Positions 53,620 to 63,284 are shown, counted from the first letter of the stretch. The stretch: 63,582 bases of DNA from Trinickia dabaoshanensis (GCF_002879885.1 NZ_PNYA01000042.1:1-63582), one strand, 5' to 3'. The notes: generated from the sequence alone by a model not told the origin. Numbers and translations are program-made.

Positions 53620-55356
53620 CTAATACAGTACGTCGATCATGACGACGCCGTCCCTGCCGTAATCGGGGAATACGCAGGTTCCCATTTGAGTAGTCGAAAC
53701 ATAGCAACCGAAGATGCTGACCGAGCCTCCCGAACCATACCCGAATGGGGTCAGCGCGCCTTGATACGCGCCGCTCGCAAGGGGGGTGCCGGGGTTTGGG
53801 GCGTACGCTCTGTTGCCGAAGTTGCCTAGTCCGTAGTCGCTGTATCCGCAAGCGCCGGGGCCATTGCTGCGCGCATAGGGGCCCGCTGCCATTCGATCGG
53901 GGGTGGGGTGAGTGGGATAGCCGGAAAACTCCCATACGCTCGATTGTGGGCCGGGGACCGGTACACCCCCGCCCCCCGAGGGATCGTCGAATCCGCCGGC
54001 GGTCGCGCCGCTTCCGCCGTCGCACTCAAGCAAAACGCCATTGGTGCCCTCTTGTGAATTGGACGAAATTAGCTGACTCGGACTGCCCGGATAGCCGCTT
54101 AGTCCGTCATCGCCGAGAGGTGCCTCATAGACAAAGTACGGCGTATTGGGTACGGGTGTTGCCGTTACCCGTGGTTGATATGCGGTCCCGCCTTTTCCGA
54201 CCACAATGGTTAGGGTCTCGCCGGCGACTAGATTGACCGGCGCGGAAAATACGAATCCGCCGCTGCTTCCCGTCCCGTACTGGTTGGCGAAGCGCCAGCC
54301 GAGGCCTGATCCTCCGCCCCCAGCCATTGTGACCAACGCGCTCTTCACGCCATTCGGAACGGTCCATTGGCAAGGCGACGGGCAACGTGCCGACGTAAAG
54401 ACCTCCCGGTGCGCGCTCGGCATGTCCGTCGCTTTTCCCCAGACCGTGCCGTTACAAGAAAGCAGCTTCCCGTCAACGTTTGCTGCAATCAACCCAAGGT
54501 GCGAGCAGGGTGATCCCTCGACCGCAAGTCCTGTTACGTCAAGCGTGCCCGTGACCGTATTGTCGGCATTGAGTGTGCCGGCATTGTTGATGTTGTGCTT
54601 TACACCGGCCGTGTCCTGCATGTTGATATCGCCCGTTCTCGGCAGGCTACCGTCGCGGCGATCGAACACGAAAAACCCCGAGGCATCGTAGCCGTTGCGG
54701 ATCGAGATGAGGCCAGCCACGCCGCCCGGGTTCGTTCCGATTTGCGTGCCGTTTTGCGTGACGAAAACGCTGGGGTTGCCGCCCAAAGAGGCCGGCATCG
54801 ATACGCCCGCATTGCCGGGGCTCGCCGTATTCGCTGCAATCGTTGCGCGACGAACATCTACTTGGTTCGTACCGGGATCGATCAGCGGGCTCGTGGCAGT
54901 GACTTGAAACGGAAGGTTACACGTGGGCACCGTACAACCGCTCGACGTATCGACCGTGATTTGAATCGCGAAGCCGATTGCCTGTCCGTTGTAGACGATC
55001 GGGTTCACCGCCTTCGATGATAGAAAGCCAAGGCCGTTCAAGTCGGCGGTCGTCGGCGTCAACAGGCGCGCCGCGGGCAGCGTGTAGCCGTTGCGCGTGA
55101 CGCTCTGACCTTGCTGAATTTCGGAGAAGAAGGTCGTCGTGTACGTCTTCGTCGCGTCGTTGATCGCCCCGAGCGTGGTCCCGACGAGCCGTGCCCGATC
55201 GTCGCGGTTTTGATTCATCGTCGTGCGCCAATAATGCTGCCCAGCATAGGCCATCACGGCGGTCAGCAGCGTCACGAAGATGGCCATTTGCCAAAGCAAG
55301 AACCCGCCTTGGCTTCGCTTGTTCAATGGTTGCACGGCTCGTTTTTTTAGTTTCAT
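53620..55356 (-). CDS. pilV: PilV-like minor pilin/adhesin with glycine-rich C-terminus
   Basis: A 578-residue type IV pilin-like adhesin. The prepilin cleavage site is QGG|FLLWQMAIFVTLLTAV (Gly18-Phe19); position +5 is Gln rather than the usual Glu. The C-terminal third carries a glycine-rich fold (MAGGGGSGLGWRFANQYG, then GGSGATAGGFDDPSGGGG) like phage tail-fibre tips. R64 PilV selects recipients at the pilus tip, and its end is switched by a shufflon; no shufflon repeats or recombinase gene were seen here. It lies 16 bases after the PilT-like ATPase gene. Confidence 0.8.
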   Translation of the reverse strand: MKLKKRAVQPLNKRSQGGFLLWQMAIFVTLLTAVMAYAGQHYWRTTMNQNRDDRARLVGTTLGAINDATKTYTTTFFSEIQQGQSVTRNGYTLPAARLLTPTTADLNGLGFLSSKAVNPIVYNGQAIGFAIQITVDTSSGCTVPTCNLPFQVTATSPLIDPGTNQVDVRRATIAANTASPGNAGVSMPASLGGNPSVFVTQNGTQIGTNPGGVAGLISIRNGYDASGFFVFDRRDGSLPRTGDINMQDTAGVKHNINNAGTLNADNTVTGTLDVTGLAVEGSPCSHLGLIAANVDGKLLSCNGTVWGKATDMPSAHREVFTSARCPSPCQWTVPNGVKSALVTMAGGGGSGLGWRFANQYGTGSSGGFVFSAPVNLVAGETLTIVVGKGGTAYQPRVTATPVPNTPYFVYEAPLGDDGLSGYPGSPSQLISSNSQEGTNGVLLECDGGSGATAGGFDDPSGGGGVPVPGPQSSVWEFSGYPTHPTPDRMAAGPYARSNGPGACGYSDYGLGNFGNRAYAPNPGTPLASGAYQGALTPFGYGSGGSVSIFGCYVSTTQMGTCVFPDYGRDGVVMIDVLY

Positions 55357-55372
55357 GGTCCCGTCGGATTCT

Positions 55373-56260
55373 CTACAGGTTCTTCAATTGCATGGTTTCG
55401 ACTTCCTGCGTCAGTGCGGAAAATTCCCCCTGCTTGATGTGCGCGATCACCTTGTTCTCTCGCGCCAACGCCGATGCAACCAGCCGGCCTTCGAGATCGA
55501 AACGCTGGTGCACAGCGAGTTGCAAGCTCGTGGCGATCAGATCGTTGGCGTTTTCCTCGCCCGCGGCTCGCGCCAAGGCGGACAGCCGTTGCAGACCGGC
55601 CGGGATCGTCTTGGAGTGCATCGTCACGAGCACCAGATGCCCGTCCACCGCGACGCGCAGCAACTGTGCGGCGGTGGCGCTATCGCGCACTTCCCCGTAT
55701 CCCAGCATCGATGAATCTTTCGCGGGAAAGCACCGCAGGGCCGCGTGAATCGCATTCTCATAGCCGCCGACTTCATCCGCGTCGATCTGCTCGCAGTAGC
55801 CCAGACCATGCTCGCCCTCGAGTAAGTCTTCCGGGGGATCTTCGATGGTCAAGCAGTAGCCGCCGTGCAGGCGAAGCCGGGCGGCGATCGTGGCCGAAAA
55901 AGTCGTCGTTTTCCCCGCGCCGGTGAGCCCGCAGATGACGACCAATCCGCCCGCTTCGCGCATCTTCGAGCCGAGCAGCAATGCCTTGATCCACTGAGGC
56001 AGCCCCAACGCGTCGATGTCGGGGCAAGCATCGCGCATGCGCCGAAGGGCGTAGCGTCCTTCTCGCATGCGTTGAATGCGCCAACGGCTTGCGTCGTTCA
56101 ACTTCACCTTCTTTCGATCGGGATTCGCGGTGATCGCGGCGGTGAGCTGCTCCATCAGCGGTTGATGCTCCGGACCGGCCGGCCGTTGACCGGGAAATAC
56201 GATCGGCCTGCCGTGTCCGTCGATCGAAAGATGGACGTCGGTAATGAGCGGCATAGTCAT
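55373..56260 (-). CDS. PilT-like type IV pilus ATPase
   Basis: A 295-residue ATPase of the GspE/PilT superfamily: Walker A CGLTGAGKTTTFS (from residue 111), Asp box TIEDPPEDL, Walker B region SSMLGYGEVRD and His box VTMHSKT. It lacks the large N-terminal domain of an extension ATPase, so it resembles retraction ATPases. R64-type thin pilus clusters have, as far as I recall, only the PilQ ATPase, so a second motor is an addition that might give this pilus retraction. Start ATG 56260 or ATG 56254. Confidence 0.8.
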   Translation of the reverse strand: MTMPLITDVHLSIDGHGRPIVFPGQRPAGPEHQPLMEQLTAAITANPDRKKVKLNDASRWRIQRMREGRYALRRMRDACPDIDALGLPQWIKALLLGSKMREAGGLVVICGLTGAGKTTTFSATIAARLRLHGGYCLTIEDPPEDLLEGEHGLGYCEQIDADEVGGYENAIHAALRCFPAKDSSMLGYGEVRDSATAAQLLRVAVDGHLVLVTMHSKTIPAGLQRLSALARAAGEENANDLIATSLQLAVHQRFDLEGRLVASALARENKVIAHIKQGEFSALTQEVETMQLKNL

Positions 56261-56266
56261 CGGTGA

Positions 56267-56881
56267 TCACGCTCGTCCGAAAGTGAATACGATCGTATTG
56301 GTCGTCGTTGAGCTGCATTGCGTACCCACGGCTGTCAGATCGACGTTATTAGGCCCCGCTTTGACGGCGGCGCCGTTGATTGTTGCGGTCAGGTACATGT
56401 CGTTCATGAAGTTGTTCCCGATCTTCACACACTCCTTCGTCGGAATGTCGTTCATCGTCACTTGGCCCTGGGTGTTACCCGCCGTGGGAGCGAATACGAT
56501 CGTTCCCCACTGCGTCACCAGGTTGCCGTCGGGCACCCCCCCGGCCATCTCCACGAAGCTGTCGTTGAGCCAGCCGTTTTGTGCGACCTGGGCCGTGGCA
56601 AGATTGGCAAACGAGGTTTGGTTCTGATAGGCCGTCTGAATCGAGGGAATCGCTTCGTTGAATGCGTCGATGATCTTGCCCGCTCGAATGCTGGCGAGCA
56701 CGCGTGGCACCACGACCATGGCCGCGGCGGCAATCAGCGCGATGATGCCCAAGACGATCGCGAGCTCGGTCAGCGAAAAGCCTTTTTGTCGCCCGATCGT
56801 CCGGTGCTTTGTGCCGCCGGTTCCGAGAGGGGCGTGAGGTTTGGCGCCCTTCGGGGGTACCGGTTCAAACTGAGTTGTCAT
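56267..56881 (-). CDS. pilS: PilS major prepilin of the thin pilus
   Basis: A 204-residue type IVb prepilin. A long (34-residue) leader ends at RQKG|FSLTELAIVLGIIALIAA with Glu at +5. The mature domain carries two Cys (TKECVKIG and GTQCSST) that probably form the D-loop disulfide. ATG 56881 has AGGAG eleven bases upstream. It lies between pilR and the PilT-like gene, the R64 order apart from the inserted ATPase. Confidence 0.88.
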   Translation of the reverse strand: MTTQFEPVPPKGAKPHAPLGTGGTKHRTIGRQKGFSLTELAIVLGIIALIAAAAMVVVPRVLASIRAGKIIDAFNEAIPSIQTAYQNQTSFANLATAQVAQNGWLNDSFVEMAGGVPDGNLVTQWGTIVFAPTAGNTQGQVTMNDIPTKECVKIGNNFMNDMYLTATINGAAVKAGPNNVDLTAVGTQCSSTTTNTIVFTFGRA

Positions 56882-56897
56882 CGATCGTTCTCCTGAG

Positions 56898-57962
56898 TTA
56901 GCGGATGGACTGGACATAGGTTTCCATCGCATCGTTGAATTCAAAGCTTCCTAGCACGATCACGCCGAGCACCATGGCAACGATGCCCATCGCGAGAAAC
57001 CCGCCGAAAATGGCCCTACGTTCGGCGGCCTCGACGGCTTTGTCGCCGTGGTCGAAGGCGATCATGCGCAGCGCCTTGAAGAAATTCGTTCGTTCGGAGT
57101 AGTCCTCGATGCGATCCATCACGCGATACGAGAACAACCCCGTGTCCAACGCGCGCGCCGGGCTGTCGGGCGTCAGCGCGAGGCGCTTGAGCATGACCGT
57201 GATGTGCCACCCGAGCCAGGGGCTTGCGAATTGCCGCATCCGCTCCAGCGCTTCCTTCATGCCGTGATTGTTCGATTGCAAAAGAATCGCAAGCGACACG
57301 AGAAAGTTGTTCGCCTCGTTTTCTCGATACGAACTCCAAGGCAGCAGCGGGACGTGATCGATCTTGGCGCGGAATCGGCCGCGCCAATTCGGCCGGCTCC
57401 AAATGACTAGCCAGGCCGTTAGAACGAATCCCAGCCCGGACAGCAAACCATGTCGAACGATGGCGTTCGAGAGCTCGTACAACTGACGACTAATAATCGG
57501 CCACCGTTCTAGCGGAAGCGATTGGAGGTTTTGCGGCGCAATGACCAGCGCATAGGCTACGAAGAATCCGAGGATCGACACGAACGCCATGCCAGGTGAG
57601 ATCAGCGACATGAAGTAGGTCGCCTTGATCTTGCCCATGAGCCGTATCGCCCGCCCGAGGTAGACCATCGCTTCATCGAGACGGCCGTCTTCCTCGGCCG
57701 CCGTCAGTACCATGACTTCATAGGCGGGGACGGTGTGCTGCAGCGCATGTCCGAAGGACATCCGGCGCATCTTTCGAAGCCAGTGCTCGTATAACGGGGC
57801 CCAACCTGTTTTACGCCGGCGAGAGCGCGCTGCCATCTTGCGCAGGCGTTCGCTGGTCGCGGCTCCGTCGCGCAGGGCCGAAGCGAAATCCTCGTAGAAC
57901 TCCTGGCGGCTGGAATCGAACGTGTTGAACAGGAAGCGGCTCAGCTTGAAGGCGAGGTTCAT
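56898..57962 (-). CDS. pilR: PilR inner-membrane platform protein (GspF/PilC-like)
   Basis: A 354-residue polytopic protein of the GspF family with helices near LISPGMAFVSILGFFVAYAL, LLSGLGFVLTAWLVIW and the C-terminal GFLAMGIVAMVLGVIVLGS, and two homologous cytoplasmic halves (RRMSFGHALQ/NNHGMKEALERM). It anchors the pilus assembly platform and couples it to PilQ. Its ATG overlaps the pilQ stop (ATGA at 57962-57959). Confidence 0.88.
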   Translation of the reverse strand: MNLAFKLSRFLFNTFDSSRQEFYEDFASALRDGAATSERLRKMAARSRRRKTGWAPLYEHWLRKMRRMSFGHALQHTVPAYEVMVLTAAEEDGRLDEAMVYLGRAIRLMGKIKATYFMSLISPGMAFVSILGFFVAYALVIAPQNLQSLPLERWPIISRQLYELSNAIVRHGLLSGLGFVLTAWLVIWSRPNWRGRFRAKIDHVPLLPWSSYRENEANNFLVSLAILLQSNNHGMKEALERMRQFASPWLGWHITVMLKRLALTPDSPARALDTGLFSYRVMDRIEDYSERTNFFKALRMIAFDHGDKAVEAAERRAIFGGFLAMGIVAMVLGVIVLGSFEFNDAMETYVQSIR

Positions 57963-59638
57963 ATCGACACCTCCACGAGCTCGTAGGTCTCGAACGGCTC
58001 GAACTCTTGCTCGACGTCGCGCGGGTCGATGCGCCCGCACGATATTTTGTACAGGGCATGCTCGAACGCGGTTTTCCCCGTCATGTCCGCATCGCCGAAG
58101 CCCGTGCGCCGGCTCCCGCGCCAGTACATCTCGGCCTTTTCGTCGAAACCGTCGGCAATGTGTTGTCGAATGACTTTGTCCGGAACGACGATTTCCGCGA
58201 CCACCGTCGAACCGACGATCCCTCGGCCGTGGCAGTGGGGGCAACCCGTCTCGTCGGCGCAGTAGATCGATTCGATGTTCAACCCGAATTTGTGCTCGAG
58301 GAGGTACTGCTTGTCTCTGGCCAATATGTCGCGCGCGGGCTTCTTGCAGTGATCGCAGAGTACGGGCAAGAGCCGCTGAAAGATCAGCGCGGCGATGAAT
58401 TGCCTGTCGGCAAGAACATGCCTGTCGAGGCCGAGCCGATAAAGGCGCAGGGCCGCGCCGATGGCGGAAGCGGTGTGCAGCGTCGTATAGATCTTGTGGC
58501 CCGTCAAAACGAAATCGGCCAGCATCTGCGCGGTGGTCTTGTCTCTTGTTTCACCCACCATCACGTCGTCGGGATCGCCGCGCAAAATGTCGCGCAAAAC
58601 GCCGATGGCATCGGTGTCGCTGCCATCGTCTTCGTCATGGTCGCTGCGTTGACGGGAAATCTGGCTGACGCCGAAGATCTTGTACTCGACCGGGTCTTCG
58701 ACCGAATAGCGCTTCTTCAACAGACGCTTCGGGTCGAACTCCATCATCGTCTTCAACGTCGTCGATTTGCCGGAGCCCGTCGGGCCGGTGATCGCGATGA
58801 GACCGATCGATCGCCCGACCGCCAACTCGAGTTGATTGACTTGCGATACCTCGTAGCCGCGTTCCGCGAAGGTGGGAGTCCGTTGACCGGGCGTTTCCAC
58901 CGGCAATACACGCACGACCACGTCCCATCCGTCGGCGACGCGAATGAACTTATAGCGAAGTTTGTAGCTGGTCGCGTTGATCGTCGTGCGAATCATGCAG
59001 CTCAGCGACTTGGCCTCCAGTGCGAAGGAGCCCTGGCTCCGCGAACGTCCTTCGGCCATTTCCGTGAACATGAAGCCGGCGATCTGCTCGCACGTCACGA
59101 CGTCGAAGCCGCGATATTGATACAGGCGGCTGTGAATCCGGAACAGCACCATGCCGCTGCGCTCGCGGCAGCAGATATGAATGTCGGTCGTTTTCTCGTT
59201 GATGGCATCGCGGATCATTTCGTCAACGAGCGGGCGAACGTCGCTTGCCTTACTGTCGACGCCGTCCTTGTTGATGGCGTTGTTGATGTCGGCGATCAGC
59301 GCGACGTCCGCCAGACGCTCTTGCGCGAGCTTATAGCCGGCCCCGAGCACGCGGCGCCGCAACTCCAGGTGCAGCCGTTGGCCGACCGAGCTTTCCGAAA
59401 CGAGGATGATGGCCTCGCGGCCCCCAAGGTCGACGGCGGCCACCGCGGATAGGTCGTTGCCGGCGATGCCGTGCGTCTTCGTCATCGGCGCACGGAAGGC
59501 CGGCAAGTCGTCGCGCGTCTTGACGCGCCCCGATTGACGCAACTGTCCAACGAGCTTTGCAAGCTGGCGCCGCGCGTCCTCGGCCGGCGACTGCGCTTGC
59601 TCGCGACCGTTCAGAAAGCCCAAGCCCTTGGTGAACAT
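57959..59638 (-). CDS. pilQ: PilQ pilus-assembly ATPase (GspE/PilB-like)
   Basis: A 559-residue extension ATPase. Walker A GPTGSGKST (285-293), Asp box YSVEDPVEY, Walker B DVMVGETRD and His box TTLHTAS are intact. A tetracysteine zinc site lies near the C-terminus (LCDHCKKPA and GCPHCHGRG). In R64 this gene is called pilQ and is not the secretin PilQ of Pseudomonas. ATG 59638 has GGGAG ahead of it. It follows pilP after 14 bases and overlaps pilR by 4. Confidence 0.92.
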   Translation of the reverse strand: MFTKGLGFLNGREQAQSPAEDARRQLAKLVGQLRQSGRVKTRDDLPAFRAPMTKTHGIAGNDLSAVAAVDLGGREAIILVSESSVGQRLHLELRRRVLGAGYKLAQERLADVALIADINNAINKDGVDSKASDVRPLVDEMIRDAINEKTTDIHICCRERSGMVLFRIHSRLYQYRGFDVVTCEQIAGFMFTEMAEGRSRSQGSFALEAKSLSCMIRTTINATSYKLRYKFIRVADGWDVVVRVLPVETPGQRTPTFAERGYEVSQVNQLELAVGRSIGLIAITGPTGSGKSTTLKTMMEFDPKRLLKKRYSVEDPVEYKIFGVSQISRQRSDHDEDDGSDTDAIGVLRDILRGDPDDVMVGETRDKTTAQMLADFVLTGHKIYTTLHTASAIGAALRLYRLGLDRHVLADRQFIAALIFQRLLPVLCDHCKKPARDILARDKQYLLEHKFGLNIESIYCADETGCPHCHGRGIVGSTVVAEIVVPDKVIRQHIADGFDEKAEMYWRGSRRTGFGDADMTGKTAFEHALYKISCGRIDPRDVEQEFEPFETYELVEVSI

Positions 59639-59652
59639 GTTCGCTCCCTGAG

Positions 59653-60201
59653 TCAACGCATTGCGGCCGGCGCCGCGATCGGAGGCCGGACGACCGGCAC
59701 CGACGGACTCGCCACCGGCGAGGTCGCGGTCTGACTGCTTCCGCTGCCTTGCCAATCGAGCATCACGGACTTACGCTGCGTCACTCGATTGCCGCTCATG
59801 CGGACCAACACGATCTCGTACGGCTGGATGCTTTCGAGCTTCCAGCCATCGATCTTCGAGATATAAGGTTCTTGCATCGAGACCGGCACGCTGCGGCCCT
59901 TGTAGTTGACTTCGGCCACCTCCTTGCCGACCAGCCCCCAAATCGCTTCGACGACCGGTTCTTTGTCGTTCACGTCCTGCTTCACGCCGGGTAGGGGTGT
60001 CGCGGCAACGGGAGCAGCGGGCCCTGCCGCTTGAGCCTGGTTCGCTCGAATCTTTGCGTCCATTTCGGATTCGATGAGTTCCTGTTGCTTCGCCAGCAGC
60101 TTGCCGAAGGTATCCATGGAGGTATCGGCCGGCGCCGCGTCGCCGGCACGCGCGAGTACTGGCACGAGCAGCATCAAGGCAGCAACTTCACGGATTCGCA
60201 T
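59653..60201 (-). CDS. pilP: PilP-like periplasmic pilus protein
   Basis: A 182-residue exported protein with a signal peptide (REVAALMLLVPVLARAG), a helical stretch (DTFGKLLAKQQELIESEM) and a small beta domain (VNYKGRSVPVSMQEPYISK). It matches the type IVb PilP of R64-like clusters, which links the inner-membrane complex with the secretin. Its start overlaps pilO by 14 bases. Confidence 0.8.
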   Translation of the reverse strand: MRIREVAALMLLVPVLARAGDAAPADTSMDTFGKLLAKQQELIESEMDAKIRANQAQAAGPAAPVAATPLPGVKQDVNDKEPVVEAIWGLVGKEVAEVNYKGRSVPVSMQEPYISKIDGWKLESIQPYEIVLVRMSGNRVTQRKSVMLDWQGSGSSQTATSPVASPSVPVVRPPIAAPAAMR

Positions 60202-61480
60202 ACGCTTCCCCTTTCAAGTCAAAAGTGATCTTGTCGTCGAGCTTGAACGACACGCTGCGCACGCCCGCATCGTCGGGCAGACGCATCGCCAGGTCTCTGA
60301 GCAGCACGGCGGCGCCGGTCGCGCCGAAGCCGGTTTTCAGGGGCACCCACTGGTCGTCGACCCCCGCCGTCTTTGGCGCTACCGGTTCCCAGCCGCTTTG
60401 AAGCGTGACGGTCAGCCCAAGAGGTCTGGAAATCTGTGCGAGATTGCCAAGTTTCAGACGCACGTTCTCGCGCGGCGCAAGCGCGCTCGCGGCGCGCGGC
60501 GAGAGCGAGGGCAAATGCACCGGCACGCTTTGATCGACTCTCTGAATGTCCCCGTCGAACGACGGCGCCGGCCAGCCGGCGGGCTTCGCCTTCAAATACC
60601 CGTTCCAAGTCGCGAACGCGGCGGCCTTGTACGTCAACGTGCAACTGCTCGCCTCGCACTCGACCGCCGCCAACCGCCAACCCGAAACCGATGCGGGCAC
60701 GTCGCGCAAGGTGTCCATGTACGCCGGTACCGCGACGCGCGCCGGAGCGGCCGCATTGATGGCGGCGCGAACTTGGTTCATGAGTGCGGCCTTGCGCTTC
60801 GCTATCTCGCGCCGGCGTGCCTGCGACTCATGCCGGCGCGCTTCGCCTTCGGCCTGGTCCTGGTAGTACACGTAGCCGGCCGTTAATGACGCCAGCAATG
60901 CCGTTGCGATGATTCCGGCGACCGGTATGGACGAGTGCCGCGAGAACGTCGCCTTCGAGAAATCTCGCTTTCTAATCGAATGCCTGAGAATCTCCAGCGA
61001 GAAGGGACGAATATCGAGCCCGTAAGGCAGCGTCTCGAACAGTTCCGGTTTGTCGGTATAGATCGGCGCCTTACTGGGGTCGGGCAACGACGTCAAAAAG
61101 TCGCGGACTTGGCCCATCAAGTCGGTGGCATCGGCAACCCGGTCCATCCTATTGACCGGCATGCCGTCGGAGACCGCGAACGCCCAAAGGCGCCCGTCTC
61201 CGATGTCGACCAGCGTTAGATAGGTGTCCTCCGAAACCGCCGCGCGGACCAATACGGCGGCGGCCACCGGGCGCTTTTTCACTTCGCCTTTGGACACGAA
61301 CGCGACGTACTCGCCGTCCTTTCCCTTCACACTCCAAACGAATTGCCACGCCGCGTTGACGCCGCGGCCGAGCTGTTTGACCTCCGTGTTCTTGCCGTCC
61401 AGCCCGGGCAGCTCCAGCCAGTCGAGGCCGGCCACCGCCTCGCCGAATCCTGCAATCGGAACGGGGATCGCCGCGGACAT
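60188..61480 (-). CDS. pilO: PilO-type type IVb pilus protein
   Basis: A 430-residue bitopic protein of the PilO2 family. A ~180-residue cytoplasmic domain (GLDWLELPGLDGKNTEVKQL) precedes one membrane helix (IPVAGIIATALLASLTAG, about 185-202), a coiled coil rich in Arg/Glu and a periplasmic domain. The true ATG (61480) shares its A with the pilN TGA; a TTG one codon upstream is in frame. It forms the inner-membrane alignment complex with PilP. Confidence 0.82.
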   Translation of the reverse strand: MSAAIPVPIAGFGEAVAGLDWLELPGLDGKNTEVKQLGRGVNAAWQFVWSVKGKDGEYVAFVSKGEVKKRPVAAAVLVRAAVSEDTYLTLVDIGDGRLWAFAVSDGMPVNRMDRVADATDLMGQVRDFLTSLPDPSKAPIYTDKPELFETLPYGLDIRPFSLEILRHSIRKRDFSKATFSRHSSIPVAGIIATALLASLTAGYVYYQDQAEGEARRHESQARRREIAKRKAALMNQVRAAINAAAPARVAVPAYMDTLRDVPASVSGWRLAAVECEASSCTLTYKAAAFATWNGYLKAKPAGWPAPSFDGDIQRVDQSVPVHLPSLSPRAASALAPRENVRLKLGNLAQISRPLGLTVTLQSGWEPVAPKTAGVDDQWVPLKTGFGATGAAVLLRDLAMRLPDDAGVRSVSFKLDDKITFDLKGEAYANP

Positions 61481-63267
61481 CAATTGACCCCTTCGACAAT
61501 TTGCGGGGTGAGCAGAACGAGCACCGCGTGACGCGTCGTAGCCGTCGAAATGCCGCCGCCCAGCAGCGGTGTGAGCGTCCCGTCGAACGACTTGTCCGTC
61601 GCTTGCTGTTGCGTGTCGTCGAGGCCGGCGAGCACGGCGGTCTCGCCGTTTACGATGCTCGCGTAGATCTGATACTGATTGGCCGTCGATTGCGGGTATT
61701 GCAGCTTCACGCCGTTCGAATCGAGGGTCACCGTGTTGCCGCGCGTCGAGGCATCCATCGAGAACTGCACGACCACCGAACCGTTAGGCTGTATCGACGC
61801 ACGCATGTTCAAGAACGTGCCCGTCGTGAGCTGGCCAGGTTCGATGCCGGGAACGGCCGTCGCCCCGTTGGTCACGCTCGCGGCCGGCGACGATCTCGCC
61901 GGATAAATGAAGTTTTCGGTATTGGCGATGGACAGTGGGCGATTGTTCAACATCGTATAGGTCTCGTCTTTACGGATGTTGACCTTGCCGACGGTCGCCA
62001 GTGCTTGCAAAAAGGTCTGTGTCGTCGAGTAGCCGTTTCCGCCGTTACGAATGACGCCCAATTGGCCGAACCCGGTCGAAGTGCTGGACAAGCCGGTCGG
62101 CGAGAAGAAATTCACGTTCCATTTCGCCGCGGCCTGATTGATGACCCACGACCAATCGACGCCCATGTCGTTATTCGTCGTCGCGCTAACGTCCACGATT
62201 TGCATGCGCATCCGCACCTGGCGCCCGACCGATTCATTCTCGGCTTCGATCAAGTCTCGAATCTGCTCCTGAACCTCGCGCGTATCGGTCACGGTGACGA
62301 CGCCCGAGGACGAAATCGAGTATTTGCCGATGCCGTTCGGCGTCAGCGCGGCTTCGATAGCGGTCTTCAGCCCCTTGACGACGTCGACGGACGCGCTCAG
62401 CTTCGACGAGACATCGGAGGACGACGACGCGCTGCCGGCCTGCGACATCGTGGTACCCGTCCCGCCGCCGCTCCCGCCACCGGTCGTCTCGCCCGTCGAC
62501 GCGGTTTTTGCGATCGTGGCGGTGACATCGTTGGTATCGGTGATGGACGCGATTTGATAGGTCCGGGTCACGAGACGCGAGATCGAAATCGTGCCGTCCT
62601 TGTAATCCCAACCCACGCCGAATTTGCCGGACACCTGATCCAGCAACTCGGTCAACGTACCTCCGAAGGGCGAGGTCTGATCGATGATGAAGGACCTGGC
62701 CTGTGCGATCGGCTGATAGCCGCCCATCGTGGTCATGCTCGGGGCGTATTGACCGATGGGGCCCGATTGCGGCGGCATTGCCACACCCGACGGGAGCCGC
62801 ACGCCATTGGCCGCGGCCAAGCCGCCGACGCCCGATTGCATCATGCTCGAGCCGCCCATGCCGCCCATCATCATGCCCATGCGCTGCGCCGAGAAGATTT
62901 CGATCGGAATCAGTGCGTCGGCGCTGACCCGCACCGGCATTCCCACGATCTTGCTGATACGATCGGCGATGATGGTCAGCGTCGGCTGATCCGGGAACGC
63001 AAAACGAATCGGTTGACTGAATACGGCGGGGAGCTCTGCGTCGCGCGAGACTTTCACGGTTTTTCCGCCAAGCCATACGCCGTCGATCTCCCTCACGACG
63101 GCCGCTTTTTGCTGATCTTCCTGGCGCAACCGCGCCATGCGATCGCTAACGGCTTGACTGCCTTGATTGACCGCGCCTCGGATTTCGTTACGCTCCATGA
63201 CGGTCCCGCAACCGGTCAGCAAGGTCATCATCACAAGCACGACGCTTCGCTTCACATTCGAAGTCAT
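61480..63267 (-). CDS. pilN: PilN secretin lipoprotein of the thin pilus
   Basis: A 595-residue outer-membrane secretin. The signal peptide ends in a lipobox LLTGC (Cys20). N-terminal N-domains, a Met/Gly-rich insert (RMGMMMGGMGGSSMMQSG, about residue 120) and a Gly/Ser/Thr-rich linker (TGGGSGGGTGTTMSQAG) come before the secretin core, which ends with HAVLVLLTPQIVEG. In R64-type systems PilN is the lipoprotein secretin, equivalent to TcpC/BfpB. ATG 63267 follows AAGGAAAA. Confidence 0.9.
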   Translation of the reverse strand: MTSNVKRSVVLVMMTLLTGCGTVMERNEIRGAVNQGSQAVSDRMARLRQEDQQKAAVVREIDGVWLGGKTVKVSRDAELPAVFSQPIRFAFPDQPTLTIIADRISKIVGMPVRVSADALIPIEIFSAQRMGMMMGGMGGSSMMQSGVGGLAAANGVRLPSGVAMPPQSGPIGQYAPSMTTMGGYQPIAQARSFIIDQTSPFGGTLTELLDQVSGKFGVGWDYKDGTISISRLVTRTYQIASITDTNDVTATIAKTASTGETTGGGSGGGTGTTMSQAGSASSSSDVSSKLSASVDVVKGLKTAIEAALTPNGIGKYSISSSGVVTVTDTREVQEQIRDLIEAENESVGRQVRMRMQIVDVSATTNNDMGVDWSWVINQAAAKWNVNFFSPTGLSSTSTGFGQLGVIRNGGNGYSTTQTFLQALATVGKVNIRKDETYTMLNNRPLSIANTENFIYPARSSPAASVTNGATAVPGIEPGQLTTGTFLNMRASIQPNGSVVVQFSMDASTRGNTVTLDSNGVKLQYPQSTANQYQIYASIVNGETAVLAGLDDTQQQATDKSFDGTLTPLLGGGISTATTRHAVLVLLTPQIVEGVN

Positions 63268-63284
63268 TCTTCGTTTTCCTTGAG

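Noticed and set aside
53620-55356. Possible shufflon at the 3' end of pilV, as in plasmid R64
   Set aside because: No repeated 19-bp inversion sites, no alternative pilV C-terminal fragments on the opposite strand and no recombinase gene were found next to it.
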